A DNA stretch of 64,000 nt from Berkiella sp964496435 (lineage in GTDB: Bacteria; Pseudomonadota; Gammaproteobacteria; Berkiellales; Berkiellaceae), in contig CAZBZP010000001.1 in NCBI GenBank assembly GCA_964496435.1, positions 124,001 through 188,000 on the forward strand, in the 5' to 3' direction. The translations under genes were made by a program, and so were the position numbers. The notes under the pieces are model-generated. The model worked only from the letters and a program-made list of their open reading frames with translations. It was not told the DNA's origin and did not search any database. The stretch's first letter is position 1, and the number at the start of each line of letters is the position of its first letter. Shown one piece after another: positions 26,833 through 35,490 of the stretch.

Positions 26833-28014
26833 TTATTTAGGCCGCGTCGATGCGCCACCTTTGACTGAAAGTCTTTGTAAAAGATGAGAGCACGATTCAA
26901 TATCTTCCTTACTTCTCACTTTGGCTTCATTAACCATTCTTTGAACAATTTCATCTATGTTTTTAAGAGGTTCTGTTCTTATTTTAAAAGCGACACTTCC
27001 ATCGTTTCCATATAAAATGCGTTTGTCTTGAGCCCATGAAAACATGCAAGCCCCAGTTGTATCATCAAAGGGATTAAGTTCAATTACTTTGACATCATCT
27101 CCTACAATAGCCAGATCCAAAATATAATTTCTTTGATTTATAAAAGGATGCATCTTCCTAGAAAAAGTACTCAATTTATCAATGATCATTTCCCTGTCAC
27201 TGCTGGGCAATTGATTTAATGAATCATATGCACACCAATGATTATATTGGGAGATTGCAGTGACTTTGTCTTCATATACAAAGACTCTAAACTCATGATC
27301 TTGTTGCAATTGAGGTTCCCATTCTCTAAGAATAATACTTGTTGACCATTCATCGTCTTTACTTGCATCATGACAATCGAGGGCTAAATACATATCCACA
27401 AACACACGTTCACTGGTAAGCAACAAATTTAACACTTGATCGCTCCGTTGGCATTGTAATATTTTCATGCCAACATCACACAACACCGCCATTTGTTGAT
27501 TAGGATCATCTTTAACGCCAACTAAGGCTTGAGAATAAACCGATGCTTCTGTTTCGCCATTTTCAAGCAAAGGTGAACCGTCTTTTGGAGATCGATTTGA
27601 CATCCTCACAAATACGCCTTTACCGGTTTTATTTAAACTGGATAATGACTGCTCAATTTCTTTTTCCAGGTTCATTAGTATTTGGATATCTTCTGGTTTT
27701 AAGGCATCTTCTCTATGGTTATAATGATATTGGTAAAAATTAACCATCGCCCGCGCTGTGTCAGGTGAAATAGAAATCACTTCACTATTGAAGGTGAACG
27801 GTTTAAGATTTTCATACCATCTGTCAAAATCAAAAGGAAAATGAATGCTCTTTTTGTCAATGTAGTGTTTTGACATGAGCTCTTTAGCTTGTGCTTGTTT
27901 TGCACGGATATCATTTTCGCTGGTTTTTGGTTTATCCTTTTTAGAATTTTGATTATTTTCGTCTTCGTCCTGGTCTTGCTTCTTTTTAGAAAAAAATTTA
28001 TTGAAAAGCATCAT
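26833..28014 (-). CDS. CDC123/D123-like ATP-grasp protein; candidate effector
   Basis: A 393-residue relative of eukaryotic CDC123, the ATP-grasp chaperone that builds the eIF2 translation initiation complex. Matching features in order: FVRMSNRSPKDGS (about 140-155, glycine/basic loop), LREWEPQLQQDHEFRVFVYE, AISQYNHW, and the metal-binding ELNPFDDTTGACMFSW starting at E312. The first 45 residues are low complexity and highly charged (KKKQ and KKDKPK runs). CDC123-like proteins are rare in bacteria and have been reported in Legionella. There is no signal peptide. AAGGGA precedes the ATG. The peptidase/pentapeptide gene lies 29 bases upstream on the same strand. It probably acts on a host protein. 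Confidence 0.8.
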   Translation of the reverse strand: MMLFNKFFSKKKQDQDEDENNQNSKKDKPKTSENDIRAKQAQAKELMSKHYIDKKSIHFPFDFDRWYENLKPFTFNSEVISISPDTARAMVNFYQYHYNHREDALKPEDIQILMNLEKEIEQSLSSLNKTGKGVFVRMSNRSPKDGSPLLENGETEASVYSQALVGVKDDPNQQMAVLCDVGMKILQCQRSDQVLNLLLTSERVFVDMYLALDCHDASKDDEWSTSIILREWEPQLQQDHEFRVFVYEDKVTAISQYNHWCAYDSLNQLPSSDREMIIDKLSTFSRKMHPFINQRNYILDLAIVGDDVKVIELNPFDDTTGACMFSWAQDKRILYGNDGSVAFKIRTEPLKNIDEIVQRMVNEAKVRSKEDIESCSHLLQRLSVKGGASTRPK

Positions 28015-28043
28015 GTTTTTCCCTTAATTATATCTTGTATAAT

Positions 28044-30275
28044 TTAAATTTTTCTTTTATCAGACACTTTAGCGGAAGGTTGTTCAGTTGCAAGCATATC
28101 TTGAGCTTGTTTAAGTATCTTATCGACATTTCCTTTTGAAGCACTGGTTCGTGGCCCTTTATGTAATTCTTTATTTAAATCAACACTTATTTTGACAATA
28201 TCGGCAATCACACGTTTAAGCTCTGCTTCTTTTTGAGGAGACGCTAAAGTTTGCGTGGCCTTGAGATTAATTACAATGTGTTTTACCAAATCCGTTTTTT
28301 TCTCAGGATCTACGACAAAGGGTTTTGATAAAAACGCTATTGGATTGCGTCTTGAATTACTATTTTTATCTCTCACCGTTTCAATTTTTGCAGCATGATA
28401 ATCACTAAGCGCATCTATTAAAGAATTGATAACTTTATCTACTTCTGGCTTAGCGTTTGTATTTTGTTGTTCTGCTTTCATTTTCGCAATGTGCATGTCA
28501 CTTGAAAATCCCACGTTAGTAACTCTTGCATCATTAATTGAAGCTTTAAACAAAACGGCTGGATCATCCACTTTAACGCCTGTTAGATTCGCGCCATTGA
28601 ATTTCGTGCCATCAATTTTTGCCCCGCGCAAATCAGCACCTGTAAAATCTAAACCGCTTAAGTCAAGTCCTGATAGGTTAGCGCCACGTAAATCGGCACC
28701 AACAAAGCTATTCTTACCTTCAAATTTTATTTCTTTTGTTGCGAAATCAATATTTTGTAAATTTGCGCCATCAAAGTTACAATCTTTAAAGCTTGTCTTC
28801 ACCAGTTTTGAATCTGATAAATCTGCTCCCTTAAATTTGCAACCCTCCATTGCAATTCCATTCGTTACGAATTTTTTTAATATAGCGCCACTAAAGTCGG
28901 AGTCCGTTACTTTCATTACCACCGCGCTTTTGCCAATACCATATTGTTCAAACTTTCCGCCTGATATATCGCAACCTGTGAAATTTGCTTTGTTCATATC
29001 ACAGCCGGAAAATACGGATCTTTGTAATACCGCCCCTTGCAATGAAGGTTCCTCCCATTTACCTCCAGTTACCAGAAATCTAAACTCAGAGTTGTCGGCT
29101 TTAAAATCCTTCACCTCTTGTTCAAAGGCATATTCAACCGCGAGGGTCAGCGTATCTGTTTTATCGTTTGGATCAAAAGGTTGAATACCTGTAAAATCAT
29201 TTTTGCCTACCATTGCGCGCGTATGATAAAACGCTTCCGCCATTGATTTGTCCGAATGTAGTGCCTTATCGGGATCTTTATTACTTGAAAGTGCTGTACC
29301 TGTATTATGAACAACAAAACCTGAATGGGTAATGCGTCCAGGTATACCATCTTGTTGGCTTAGGGTTTTTTCGCTCGATTTACCTAAATTAATAGCCCAG
29401 AGCTCCTCACCAGATTTACTGTATAATGCTCTAAATCTATCCGGTATTGTAAAATTACGTTTATTAGTACCTTTTAAATCACGATGTGCATGGCATAACT
29501 CGTGAAATAAGGCGCGATATGATGGTGTTACTGATAGCATTACTTTTCCATTTTCATCTTGGGCTAGGTTTAAGTACAAGGCTGAAGGGTCTTGCTTAGG
29601 GACAAGAATATTTAATCCTTTTAGTTCTGAGACATCGCCTACTTTATGCTTATCTTTATCGTGCTTATAGAGTTTTTTTAACTCATCGAAATCGTGGCCT
29701 TTAAATTGTTTTATTTTATGCTTGTGTTCATCGCTGTGCCCTTGCTTAGATAGAAAATCTGGTCGCTCACTTTGCATTTCGCATACGTAATCTTCATCTT
29801 CTTTTATCGATAAATCCCTTCCTTCCATGTTTAAATTAATTTTCATGATAAGTTCAACGCCGGCAGGGTATGCCATAATTTTTAAAACATCGGCTTGGGC
29901 TGCTAACATCGCTTCATCAGAGGTGTTTTTAAATTGACCAGTGTTCATACGTTTAACAAATTCTTCAAAAATGGCTTGAGCGGTTGTCCCAGGGGAATAA
30001 CTGTTCCAAAATGCTTGCTTTTGCGCATCATTTGCCGTTAATAATTCACTTGTCAATGACATACGAAATTTCTTAAGCTCTGCTATTTCTTGTTGAAGCT
30101 CAGCTAGTTTTGTCATACGAGCTGGATCACTTTTCATTTGTTCTGTGAAGGGGATACTGGGATCAAAAGGGTTTAAAACCGAATTAAATTTCGCATAGGT
30201 ATCTGCCTCTAGCTCATCTAATGCTTTTACTTGATCGGAAAGTGACAAACCATTATCGCGAATAGGAATAGGCAT
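28044..30275 (-). CDS. NleD-like (M91) zinc peptidase with pentapeptide repeats; candidate effector
   Basis: A 743-residue protein. Residues 1-130 are helical. Residues about 220-330 form a zinc peptidase: H258-E-L-C-H262 in LFHELCHAHRD, followed by SGEELWAINLG, which resembles the EE-containing segment after the HExxH of M91 peptidases such as E. coli NleD. Residues about 420-570 are pentapeptide repeats (GADLR, GANLS, GLDLS, GLDFT, GADLR and others) that fold as a right-handed beta helix. The C-terminus is charged and helical. NleD cuts host JNK/p38 kinases; the target here is unknown. GGGGG stands before the ATG. The gene leads a two-gene unit with the CDC123-like gene. Confidence 0.75.
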   Translation of the reverse strand: MPIPIRDNGLSLSDQVKALDELEADTYAKFNSVLNPFDPSIPFTEQMKSDPARMTKLAELQQEIAELKKFRMSLTSELLTANDAQKQAFWNSYSPGTTAQAIFEEFVKRMNTGQFKNTSDEAMLAAQADVLKIMAYPAGVELIMKINLNMEGRDLSIKEDEDYVCEMQSERPDFLSKQGHSDEHKHKIKQFKGHDFDELKKLYKHDKDKHKVGDVSELKGLNILVPKQDPSALYLNLAQDENGKVMLSVTPSYRALFHELCHAHRDLKGTNKRNFTIPDRFRALYSKSGEELWAINLGKSSEKTLSQQDGIPGRITHSGFVVHNTGTALSSNKDPDKALHSDKSMAEAFYHTRAMVGKNDFTGIQPFDPNDKTDTLTLAVEYAFEQEVKDFKADNSEFRFLVTGGKWEEPSLQGAVLQRSVFSGCDMNKANFTGCDISGGKFEQYGIGKSAVVMKVTDSDFSGAILKKFVTNGIAMEGCKFKGADLSDSKLVKTSFKDCNFDGANLQNIDFATKEIKFEGKNSFVGADLRGANLSGLDLSGLDFTGADLRGAKIDGTKFNGANLTGVKVDDPAVLFKASINDARVTNVGFSSDMHIAKMKAEQQNTNAKPEVDKVINSLIDALSDYHAAKIETVRDKNSNSRRNPIAFLSKPFVVDPEKKTDLVKHIVINLKATQTLASPQKEAELKRVIADIVKISVDLNKELHKGPRTSASKGNVDKILKQAQDMLATEQPSAKVSDKRKI

Positions 30276-30481
30276 ACATCCCCCAAATCAGTCATTGTCT
30301 TAAAACAACCAGCAGAGCCTGAATAGTTGTTTATTGCGAAGCTAATAATTTATAGACTCTTGAAATAAAAAATCGTTCTAAAATTATTCAAAAAATGCCC
30401 TAAAACATGTATTGATTTTTCCAAAATCTACAAATACCACTTGGAAAGGAATAATTGGTAATAGGTCGTTCGATACTTATT

Positions 30482-30511
30482 TTCACAATCATCTTTTTAG
30501 CTCTCTATACT
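30482..30511 (+). promoter_or_regulatory. Sigma-70 promoter of the malic enzyme gene
   Basis: TTCACA (30482-30487) and TATACT (30506-30511) are 18 bases apart and each matches the consensus at five of six bases. The -10 lies 33 bases before the start codon. Confidence 0.65.
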
Positions 30512-30544
30512 ATGACTTACTAAACAAGCATGAAGGTAATAACA

Positions 30545-32173
30545 ATGAATCCAACCAATGGCATCCGTGTATTAGAAAACCCCACACATAACAAAGGTAC
30601 AGCGTTTTCTTTAGAAGAACGTGAAAAATTGGCTTTAACGGGATTGCTGCCAGATGGTGTAGATACCATCGAAATGCAAAAGCAGCGCGTTATGGGTCAT
30701 TTAGCTGCAAAATCGACCGATTTAGAACGCTATATTTACCTTATTAGCTTGGCAGATAGAGATGAAGTACTTTTCTACCATGTTGTTATGTCAGATCCGG
30801 CACGCTTCATTCCAATTTTATATGATCCCACCGTGGGAGAAGCCTGCTTAAAATTTGATGAAATTTATAGACGTCCGCGTGGCATGTATCTTTCATTACG
30901 CTATCAAGGACATCTCGCAAAAATTCTCGCCAATTGGCCTATTAAAGATGTGCGTTTTATTTGTGTAAGCACCGGTGAACGCATTTTAGGATTAGGTGAT
31001 TTGGGTGCCAATGGCATGGGGATCCCTATTGGTAAATTACAACTCTATACAGCTTGCGCTGCCATCGATCCACAATTTCTGCTACCTGTTTTATTAGATT
31101 GTGGCACCAATAATGAAAAGTTACTGCAAGATCCACTTTATCTGGGATTAAAACAGCCTCGCCCAAGTGAAAGTCAAATGGACGAATTTGTTGATGAATT
31201 CATTCAGGCAACACAAACTGTTTTTCCACATTGTTGTGTACATTTTGAAGATTGGAAAGGTGTTGATGCCGTTAAATATTTAGCGAAATATAAAGACAAG
31301 GTTTGTTGCTATAACGATGATATTCAAGGAACAGCCAGTATTGTACTTTCCGGTTTACTGACCTCAACCCAAGTTAAAGGGGAACAACTCAAAGATCAAC
31401 GATTTTTATTTTTGGGCGCGGGTTCAGCTGGCAGTGGCATAGCTGAATTATTGATTTCAGCCATGAAAGAAGAAGGCTTAACAGAGCAGGATGCTATCGC
31501 GCGCATTAGCTTTTTTGATGTAAATGGCCTTATTGAAAAATCACGAAAAGACTTAATGAATTTCCAACAAAAATTTGCCAAGGAAAGTACGCCCACCAAG
31601 GATTTAGTGCAAGTTATCAATAACTTTAAACCCACAGCCTTGATTGGCGTGAGCACGAAAGCAAGAGCTTTTACGCAACAAGTTGTAGAAGCGATGTGTC
31701 AATGCAATGAAAGACCCATCATATTTGCTTTATCAAACCCAACCTCTAAAGCAGAATGCACTGCCCAAGAAGCCTATACATGGAGCAAAGGTAAAGCCTT
31801 GTTTGCAGCTGGCGTTCAGTTTCCAGCCTTTACGCTTAATGGCAAAACATTTATGCCAGGACAAGCTAATAATTTCTATATATTCCCCGCTGTGAGTTTG
31901 GCTGTTTTAGTGACCAAAGCAAAACATATCCCTGATAGTTTGTTTATTGAAGCAGCTAAGGCAACTTCAGCACAAGTATCAACAACGCAACGTGAACAAG
32001 GCTTGATGTTTCCGCTTCAAGCCAATATTTTAGAAACCGAAATTACAACAGCTGTGAAAGTGGTGGAAAAAATCGTTGCGCTTGGATTAGCACAAGTCAC
32101 TGTGCCTCAAGATGTTAACGCGTGGATAAGACAGCAACTATATAAACCTGAGTATGGAAAATTTATTTCTTAA
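30545..32173 (+). CDS. maeA: NAD-dependent malic enzyme
   Basis: Oxidative decarboxylation of malate to pyruvate. The chosen start (30545) has GAAGG ten bases upstream and gives 542 residues, against 565 for E. coli MaeA; ATG 30530 would add five residues. Motifs: the tyrosine region ERYIYLISLADRDEVLFYHV, VCVSTGERILGLGDLG-type malate loop, VCCYNDDIQGTASIVLSG, and the Rossmann loop GAGSAGSGIAELL. The long form with VSTGERILGLGDLG fits the NAD-dependent type. The 3' end overlaps prmC on the other strand by 11 bases. Confidence 0.93.
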   Translation: MNPTNGIRVLENPTHNKGTAFSLEEREKLALTGLLPDGVDTIEMQKQRVMGHLAAKSTDLERYIYLISLADRDEVLFYHVVMSDPARFIPILYDPTVGEACLKFDEIYRRPRGMYLSLRYQGHLAKILANWPIKDVRFICVSTGERILGLGDLGANGMGIPIGKLQLYTACAAIDPQFLLPVLLDCGTNNEKLLQDPLYLGLKQPRPSESQMDEFVDEFIQATQTVFPHCCVHFEDWKGVDAVKYLAKYKDKVCCYNDDIQGTASIVLSGLLTSTQVKGEQLKDQRFLFLGAGSAGSGIAELLISAMKEEGLTEQDAIARISFFDVNGLIEKSRKDLMNFQQKFAKESTPTKDLVQVINNFKPTALIGVSTKARAFTQQVVEAMCQCNERPIIFALSNPTSKAECTAQEAYTWSKGKALFAAGVQFPAFTLNGKTFMPGQANNFYIFPAVSLAVLVTKAKHIPDSLFIEAAKATSAQVSTTQREQGLMFPLQANILETEITTAVKVVEKIVALGLAQVTVPQDVNAWIRQQLYKPEYGKFIS

Positions 32174-32999
32174 AACCGATAGTCACTCTATCCTTGCCGG
32201 CATAATCTTGGAAAGTTCTAACTTCCACGAAGCCGGCTTGGATTAACATCTGAGTCAAACGTTCGCGTTGATCAAAGCCATGTTCAAAGGCAAGCAGACC
32301 ACCGTTTTTCAAGTAGCGATGACAAGAAGCCAAGATAAGTGTAAAGGCTTCAAAACCGGATGGCCCAGGTGTTAGGGCTATCTCAGGTTCAAAGGGTAAA
32401 TCGCCATGAATTAGATGCACATCTCCCCCCCTGATATACGGTGGATTGCCAACAATTGCATCATATTCATTTAAAGGAAGCTCTTCAAACCAGTTACTTT
32501 CAATAAAGCGCACATTGGGAATATGTAAACTGGCCGCATTTTTATTTGCCATCACAATGGCATTTGGACTGATATCTAGGCCCACTACCAGCCATTGCGG
32601 TCTTTCGTGTGCCAAGGTGCAGGCAATCACACCACACCCCGTTCCCAAATCAACAAGTTGGTGCACGCTTTCATCAAGATGTTCTAATACCGTTTTAACA
32701 AGTAATTCAGTATCTGCTCTTGGAATGAGCGTATCCTTGGTGACTTCAAAGTCTAAGGACCAAAATTCCTTATGTCCGGTTAAATAAGCAATAGGCTCAT
32801 GGTTAAGCCTTCTTTTGACTAAGGCTTCAAAAGCTAGCACATCTTGAGGATTAACTTCTTTTTCTGGCCAGGTATAAAGATAAGCGCGATTACAACCCAA
32901 TATATGTGCGAGCAACACTTGGGCTTCCAATTGCGGGATATCTTGCGAAGGCTTTAATTCAAGCTCCGCCCATTTAAGCAATTCAACAATGCTGGCCAA
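32163..32999 (-). CDS. prmC: Release factor glutamine methyltransferase PrmC (HemK)
   Basis: A 278-residue SAM-dependent enzyme that methylates the glutamine of the GGQ motif in release factors. The N-terminal helical domain binds the release factor (about 1-75). The SAM loop is VDLGTGCGVIA, and the catalytic NPPYI is in VGNPPYIRGGD. It starts one base after prfA, in the conserved hemA-prfA-prmC order, so substrate and modifying enzyme are made together. Confidence 0.96.
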   Translation of the reverse strand: MASIVELLKWAELELKPSQDIPQLEAQVLLAHILGCNRAYLYTWPEKEVNPQDVLAFEALVKRRLNHEPIAYLTGHKEFWSLDFEVTKDTLIPRADTELLVKTVLEHLDESVHQLVDLGTGCGVIACTLAHERPQWLVVGLDISPNAIVMANKNAASLHIPNVRFIESNWFEELPLNEYDAIVGNPPYIRGGDVHLIHGDLPFEPEIALTPGPSGFEAFTLILASCHRYLKNGGLLAFEHGFDQRERLTQMLIQAGFVEVRTFQDYAGKDRVTIGFKK

Positions 33000-33000
33000 G

Positions 33001-34083
33001 CTATTCTCCTAGAGAGGTTAATTGCTCTGCTTGGTGTTCTTGTCGCAAAGCTTCAATGACTTCACTGATTTTACCTTCCATGATTTCATCAAGCTTATAT
33101 AGGGTAAGATTGATGCGATGATCTGTTAAACGCCCTTGGGGGAAATTATAGGTTCTAATCCGCTCCGATCTATCGCCGGTGCCGACTAAACTCTTACGGG
33201 TTGCAGACTGCTCTGCAGCTTGTGCTTCTTTTTGAATGTTCAAAATTCTGGATTGTAATAAGGACATCGCTTTTGCGCGGTTTTTATGTTGTGAACGCTC
33301 ATCTTGGCATTCAACCACAATCCCTGTTGGTAAGTGGGTAATACGGATGGCCGAGTCGGTTTTATTCACGTGCTGACCACCCGCACCACTGGCACGATAA
33401 GTATCAATACGTAATTCCGCGGGATTAATTTGAATACTGTCGATTTCTTCTACCTCAGGCAAAATAGCTACCGTACAAGTTGAGGTATGAATACGCCCCT
33501 GTGATTCGGTGGCAGGAACACGCTGTACCCGATGTGCACCGGATTCAAATTTAAGATGCGAATACACATTTTGGCCAATAATTCTGGCTATCACTTCCTT
33601 ATAGCCACCATGCTCACCAAAGCTTTCATTCACAATTTCAACTGTCCAACGTTTATTTTCAGCATAACGGCAATACATTCTAAAAAGATTACCAGCAAAA
33701 ATGGCGGCTTCATCGCCCCCAGCGCCAGCGCGAATTTCTAAAAAGATGTTTTTATCATCATCTGGATCAACAGGAATTAAGAAAACTTGTAATTCTTTTT
33801 CTAAGCCCTCTATGGCAGATGCCAAATCTGTTAGTTCAGCTTGGGCCATTTCGCGCATATCTGCATCATCATCTTCTAAAAGCGCTTGTGCTGATTTTTG
33901 CTGATTTAAAGAAAGCTGGTAACGGTTAAATGTTTCCACTAAAGGTTGCAGATCAGCATATTCTTTTGATAATTCACGAAATTTTGTTTGATTTTGAATC
34001 ACATCCTGTGAAGAAAGGAGCATGCCAATTTCTTCATGGCGCTCAGCGAGCGATGCTAATCTTGTGAAAATTGAAGGTTTCAT
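33001..34083 (-). CDS. prfA: Peptide chain release factor 1
   Basis: A 360-residue factor that reads UAA and UAG; E. coli RF1 also has 360. The stop-codon tripeptide is PAT in RVPATESQGRIHTS, and the peptidyl-tRNA hydrolysis loop is GAGGQHVNKTDSA. The N-terminal helical domain and the C-terminal RTYNFPQGRLTDHRIN complete the family pattern. It lies three bases downstream of hemA and one base upstream of prmC. Confidence 0.97.
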   Translation of the reverse strand: MKPSIFTRLASLAERHEEIGMLLSSQDVIQNQTKFRELSKEYADLQPLVETFNRYQLSLNQQKSAQALLEDDDADMREMAQAELTDLASAIEGLEKELQVFLIPVDPDDDKNIFLEIRAGAGGDEAAIFAGNLFRMYCRYAENKRWTVEIVNESFGEHGGYKEVIARIIGQNVYSHLKFESGAHRVQRVPATESQGRIHTSTCTVAILPEVEEIDSIQINPAELRIDTYRASGAGGQHVNKTDSAIRITHLPTGIVVECQDERSQHKNRAKAMSLLQSRILNIQKEAQAAEQSATRKSLVGTGDRSERIRTYNFPQGRLTDHRINLTLYKLDEIMEGKISEVIEALRQEHQAEQLTSLGE

Positions 34084-34086
34084 ATT

Positions 34087-35328
34087 TTACTCTATTTCAA
34101 ATAATTCTTTGACCAAGTCTATTTTGTCATGGTGTACGTTTTTTAGACTTATTGTGGGCTGATGCATCAATTTTTGTGTCAATTGATGCGCAAATTGCGT
34201 GATAACTTCACTGGGATCCTCTCCACGCTGAATACGTTTAAGCGCAAGCGTTAAGGTTTCATTTTTTAAATTCTCAACCTTGTGTCGAAAAGACTTGAGC
34301 GCTTGTTGTTGGGTGCCTGCTTTAACCCAGCGCATATAAGCATCGGTTGCATGTTCTATAATTTTTTGTGCATCAACCGCTGCAAGTTCTCTATTTTTGA
34401 GATTTTCAACTACAATATTCTCTAAGTCATCCACAGTGTATAAGTAGATATCTTCATGCTTGGCGATGGCAGCATCAATATTTCGCGGCACACCTAAATC
34501 AACCATGAGTATGGGGCGGCGCTTAGTTCTTGCAAATACGGCTTCAAGATGAGAATGCGTTAATACCGGTTGAGCACTCGCAATAGAACTTATCACGATA
34601 TCTGATTGCGCTAAGGCTTGCGCTAAGGATTCCAACCCTACATATTCCCCGCCATAAATATCTGTTAGTGCTTTGGCATTAGCTTGTGTGCGATTGACAA
34701 TAATAATCTTGTGCACATCCTTTGCTTTTAAATGTTGTAGGGTGAGCTCAATATTTTCTCCTGCCCCAATCAACGTCACTGTAGCCTGCGATAAATCGCT
34801 AAATATCTGTTTAGCCAAACTCACTGCCGCATAAGCAATAGAAACCGGATGAGCGCCAATTTGTGTTGTATGGCGCACACGTTTGGCCACAGAAAAACTG
34901 GTTTGGAAAAGTCTATTTAATCTTTTGCCCAAAAAGCCACTTTGGTTTGCTGTTTGAAAAGCGGTTTTTAATTGTCCCAGAATCTGCGGCTCCCCCATTA
35001 CCATGGAATCTAATCCACTGGCAACGCGCATCATATGAGATACCGCCACATCATTTGAAAATGTATACAGATAGGGGTGAACGTCAAAAGTGGTTTGGTT
35101 GTATTCTTGCCACCAGCGAATGATTTCTTTTGAAAAAGAAGGCACAAGCTTGGTGCTACTACAATAAAGTTCAGTTCTATTGCAGGTAGATAAAAGCGCC
35201 ACTTCATCCAGCTTGACCTCTGAAACCAGGGTTTCCAAAGCCAGCGGAATATGTTCAGGAGAAAAAGCCAGTCTTTCTCTAATTTCAATCGGGGCCGTTT
35301 TATGGCTTATCCCCAAAGTTATTAACAC
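34087..35328 (-). CDS. hemA: Glutamyl-tRNA reductase
   Basis: First step of C5 haem synthesis: Glu-tRNA to glutamate-1-semialdehyde. The family opening is LITLGISHKTAPIEIRERL, the catalytic cysteine is in LSTCNRTELY, the NADP loop is LIGAGENIELT, and the C-terminal dimerisation helix is present. Start: GTG at 35328, giving 413 residues (418 in E. coli). An upstream ATG at 35439 would add 37 residues with no family match that read into a palindromic repeat. The ribosome site is weak. A conserved position opposite the TPR gene and upstream of prfA supports the call. Confidence 0.93.
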   Translation of the reverse strand: MLITLGISHKTAPIEIRERLAFSPEHIPLALETLVSEVKLDEVALLSTCNRTELYCSSTKLVPSFSKEIIRWWQEYNQTTFDVHPYLYTFSNDVAVSHMMRVASGLDSMVMGEPQILGQLKTAFQTANQSGFLGKRLNRLFQTSFSVAKRVRHTTQIGAHPVSIAYAAVSLAKQIFSDLSQATVTLIGAGENIELTLQHLKAKDVHKIIIVNRTQANAKALTDIYGGEYVGLESLAQALAQSDIVISSIASAQPVLTHSHLEAVFARTKRRPILMVDLGVPRNIDAAIAKHEDIYLYTVDDLENIVVENLKNRELAAVDAQKIIEHATDAYMRWVKAGTQQQALKSFRHKVENLKNETLTLALKRIQRGEDPSEVITQFAHQLTQKLMHQPTISLKNVHHDKIDLVKELFEIE

Positions 35329-35424
35329 GCTATGGCCATTCTTATTTTCAAACCAAAAATCACTATCGAAGATCCTAATTGCTGCCGACAAAGTTGTTAG
35401 CTGATTAACATATTTAAGCGCCAC

Positions 35425-35452
35425 CCGTCTTCGCCTCAAGGGCTACGCCGGA
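35425..35452. repeat. Dispersed 28-nt palindromic repeat, copy 1
   Basis: It matches 40236-40263 at 25 of 28 bases. Both copies fold as an imperfect hairpin with outer CCG/CGG and inner GCC/GGC pairs; two of the three differences swap a T-A pair for A-T, preserving the stem. It lies in the hemA/TPR spacer. Confidence 0.6.
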
Positions 35453-35490
35453 GGAGCTGGCTACGCTGGATAAGCATATAAGGATATAAC

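Noticed and set aside
28426..29184. A 252-codon plus-strand open frame
   Set aside because: It is the antisense of the pentapeptide-repeat region; the repeat composition keeps that frame open. Protein features are clear only on the minus strand.
34087..35439. Longer HemA with 37 extra N-terminal residues
   Set aside because: The extension begins in a palindromic repeat and matches nothing in the family, while GTG at 35328 fits the usual N-terminus.
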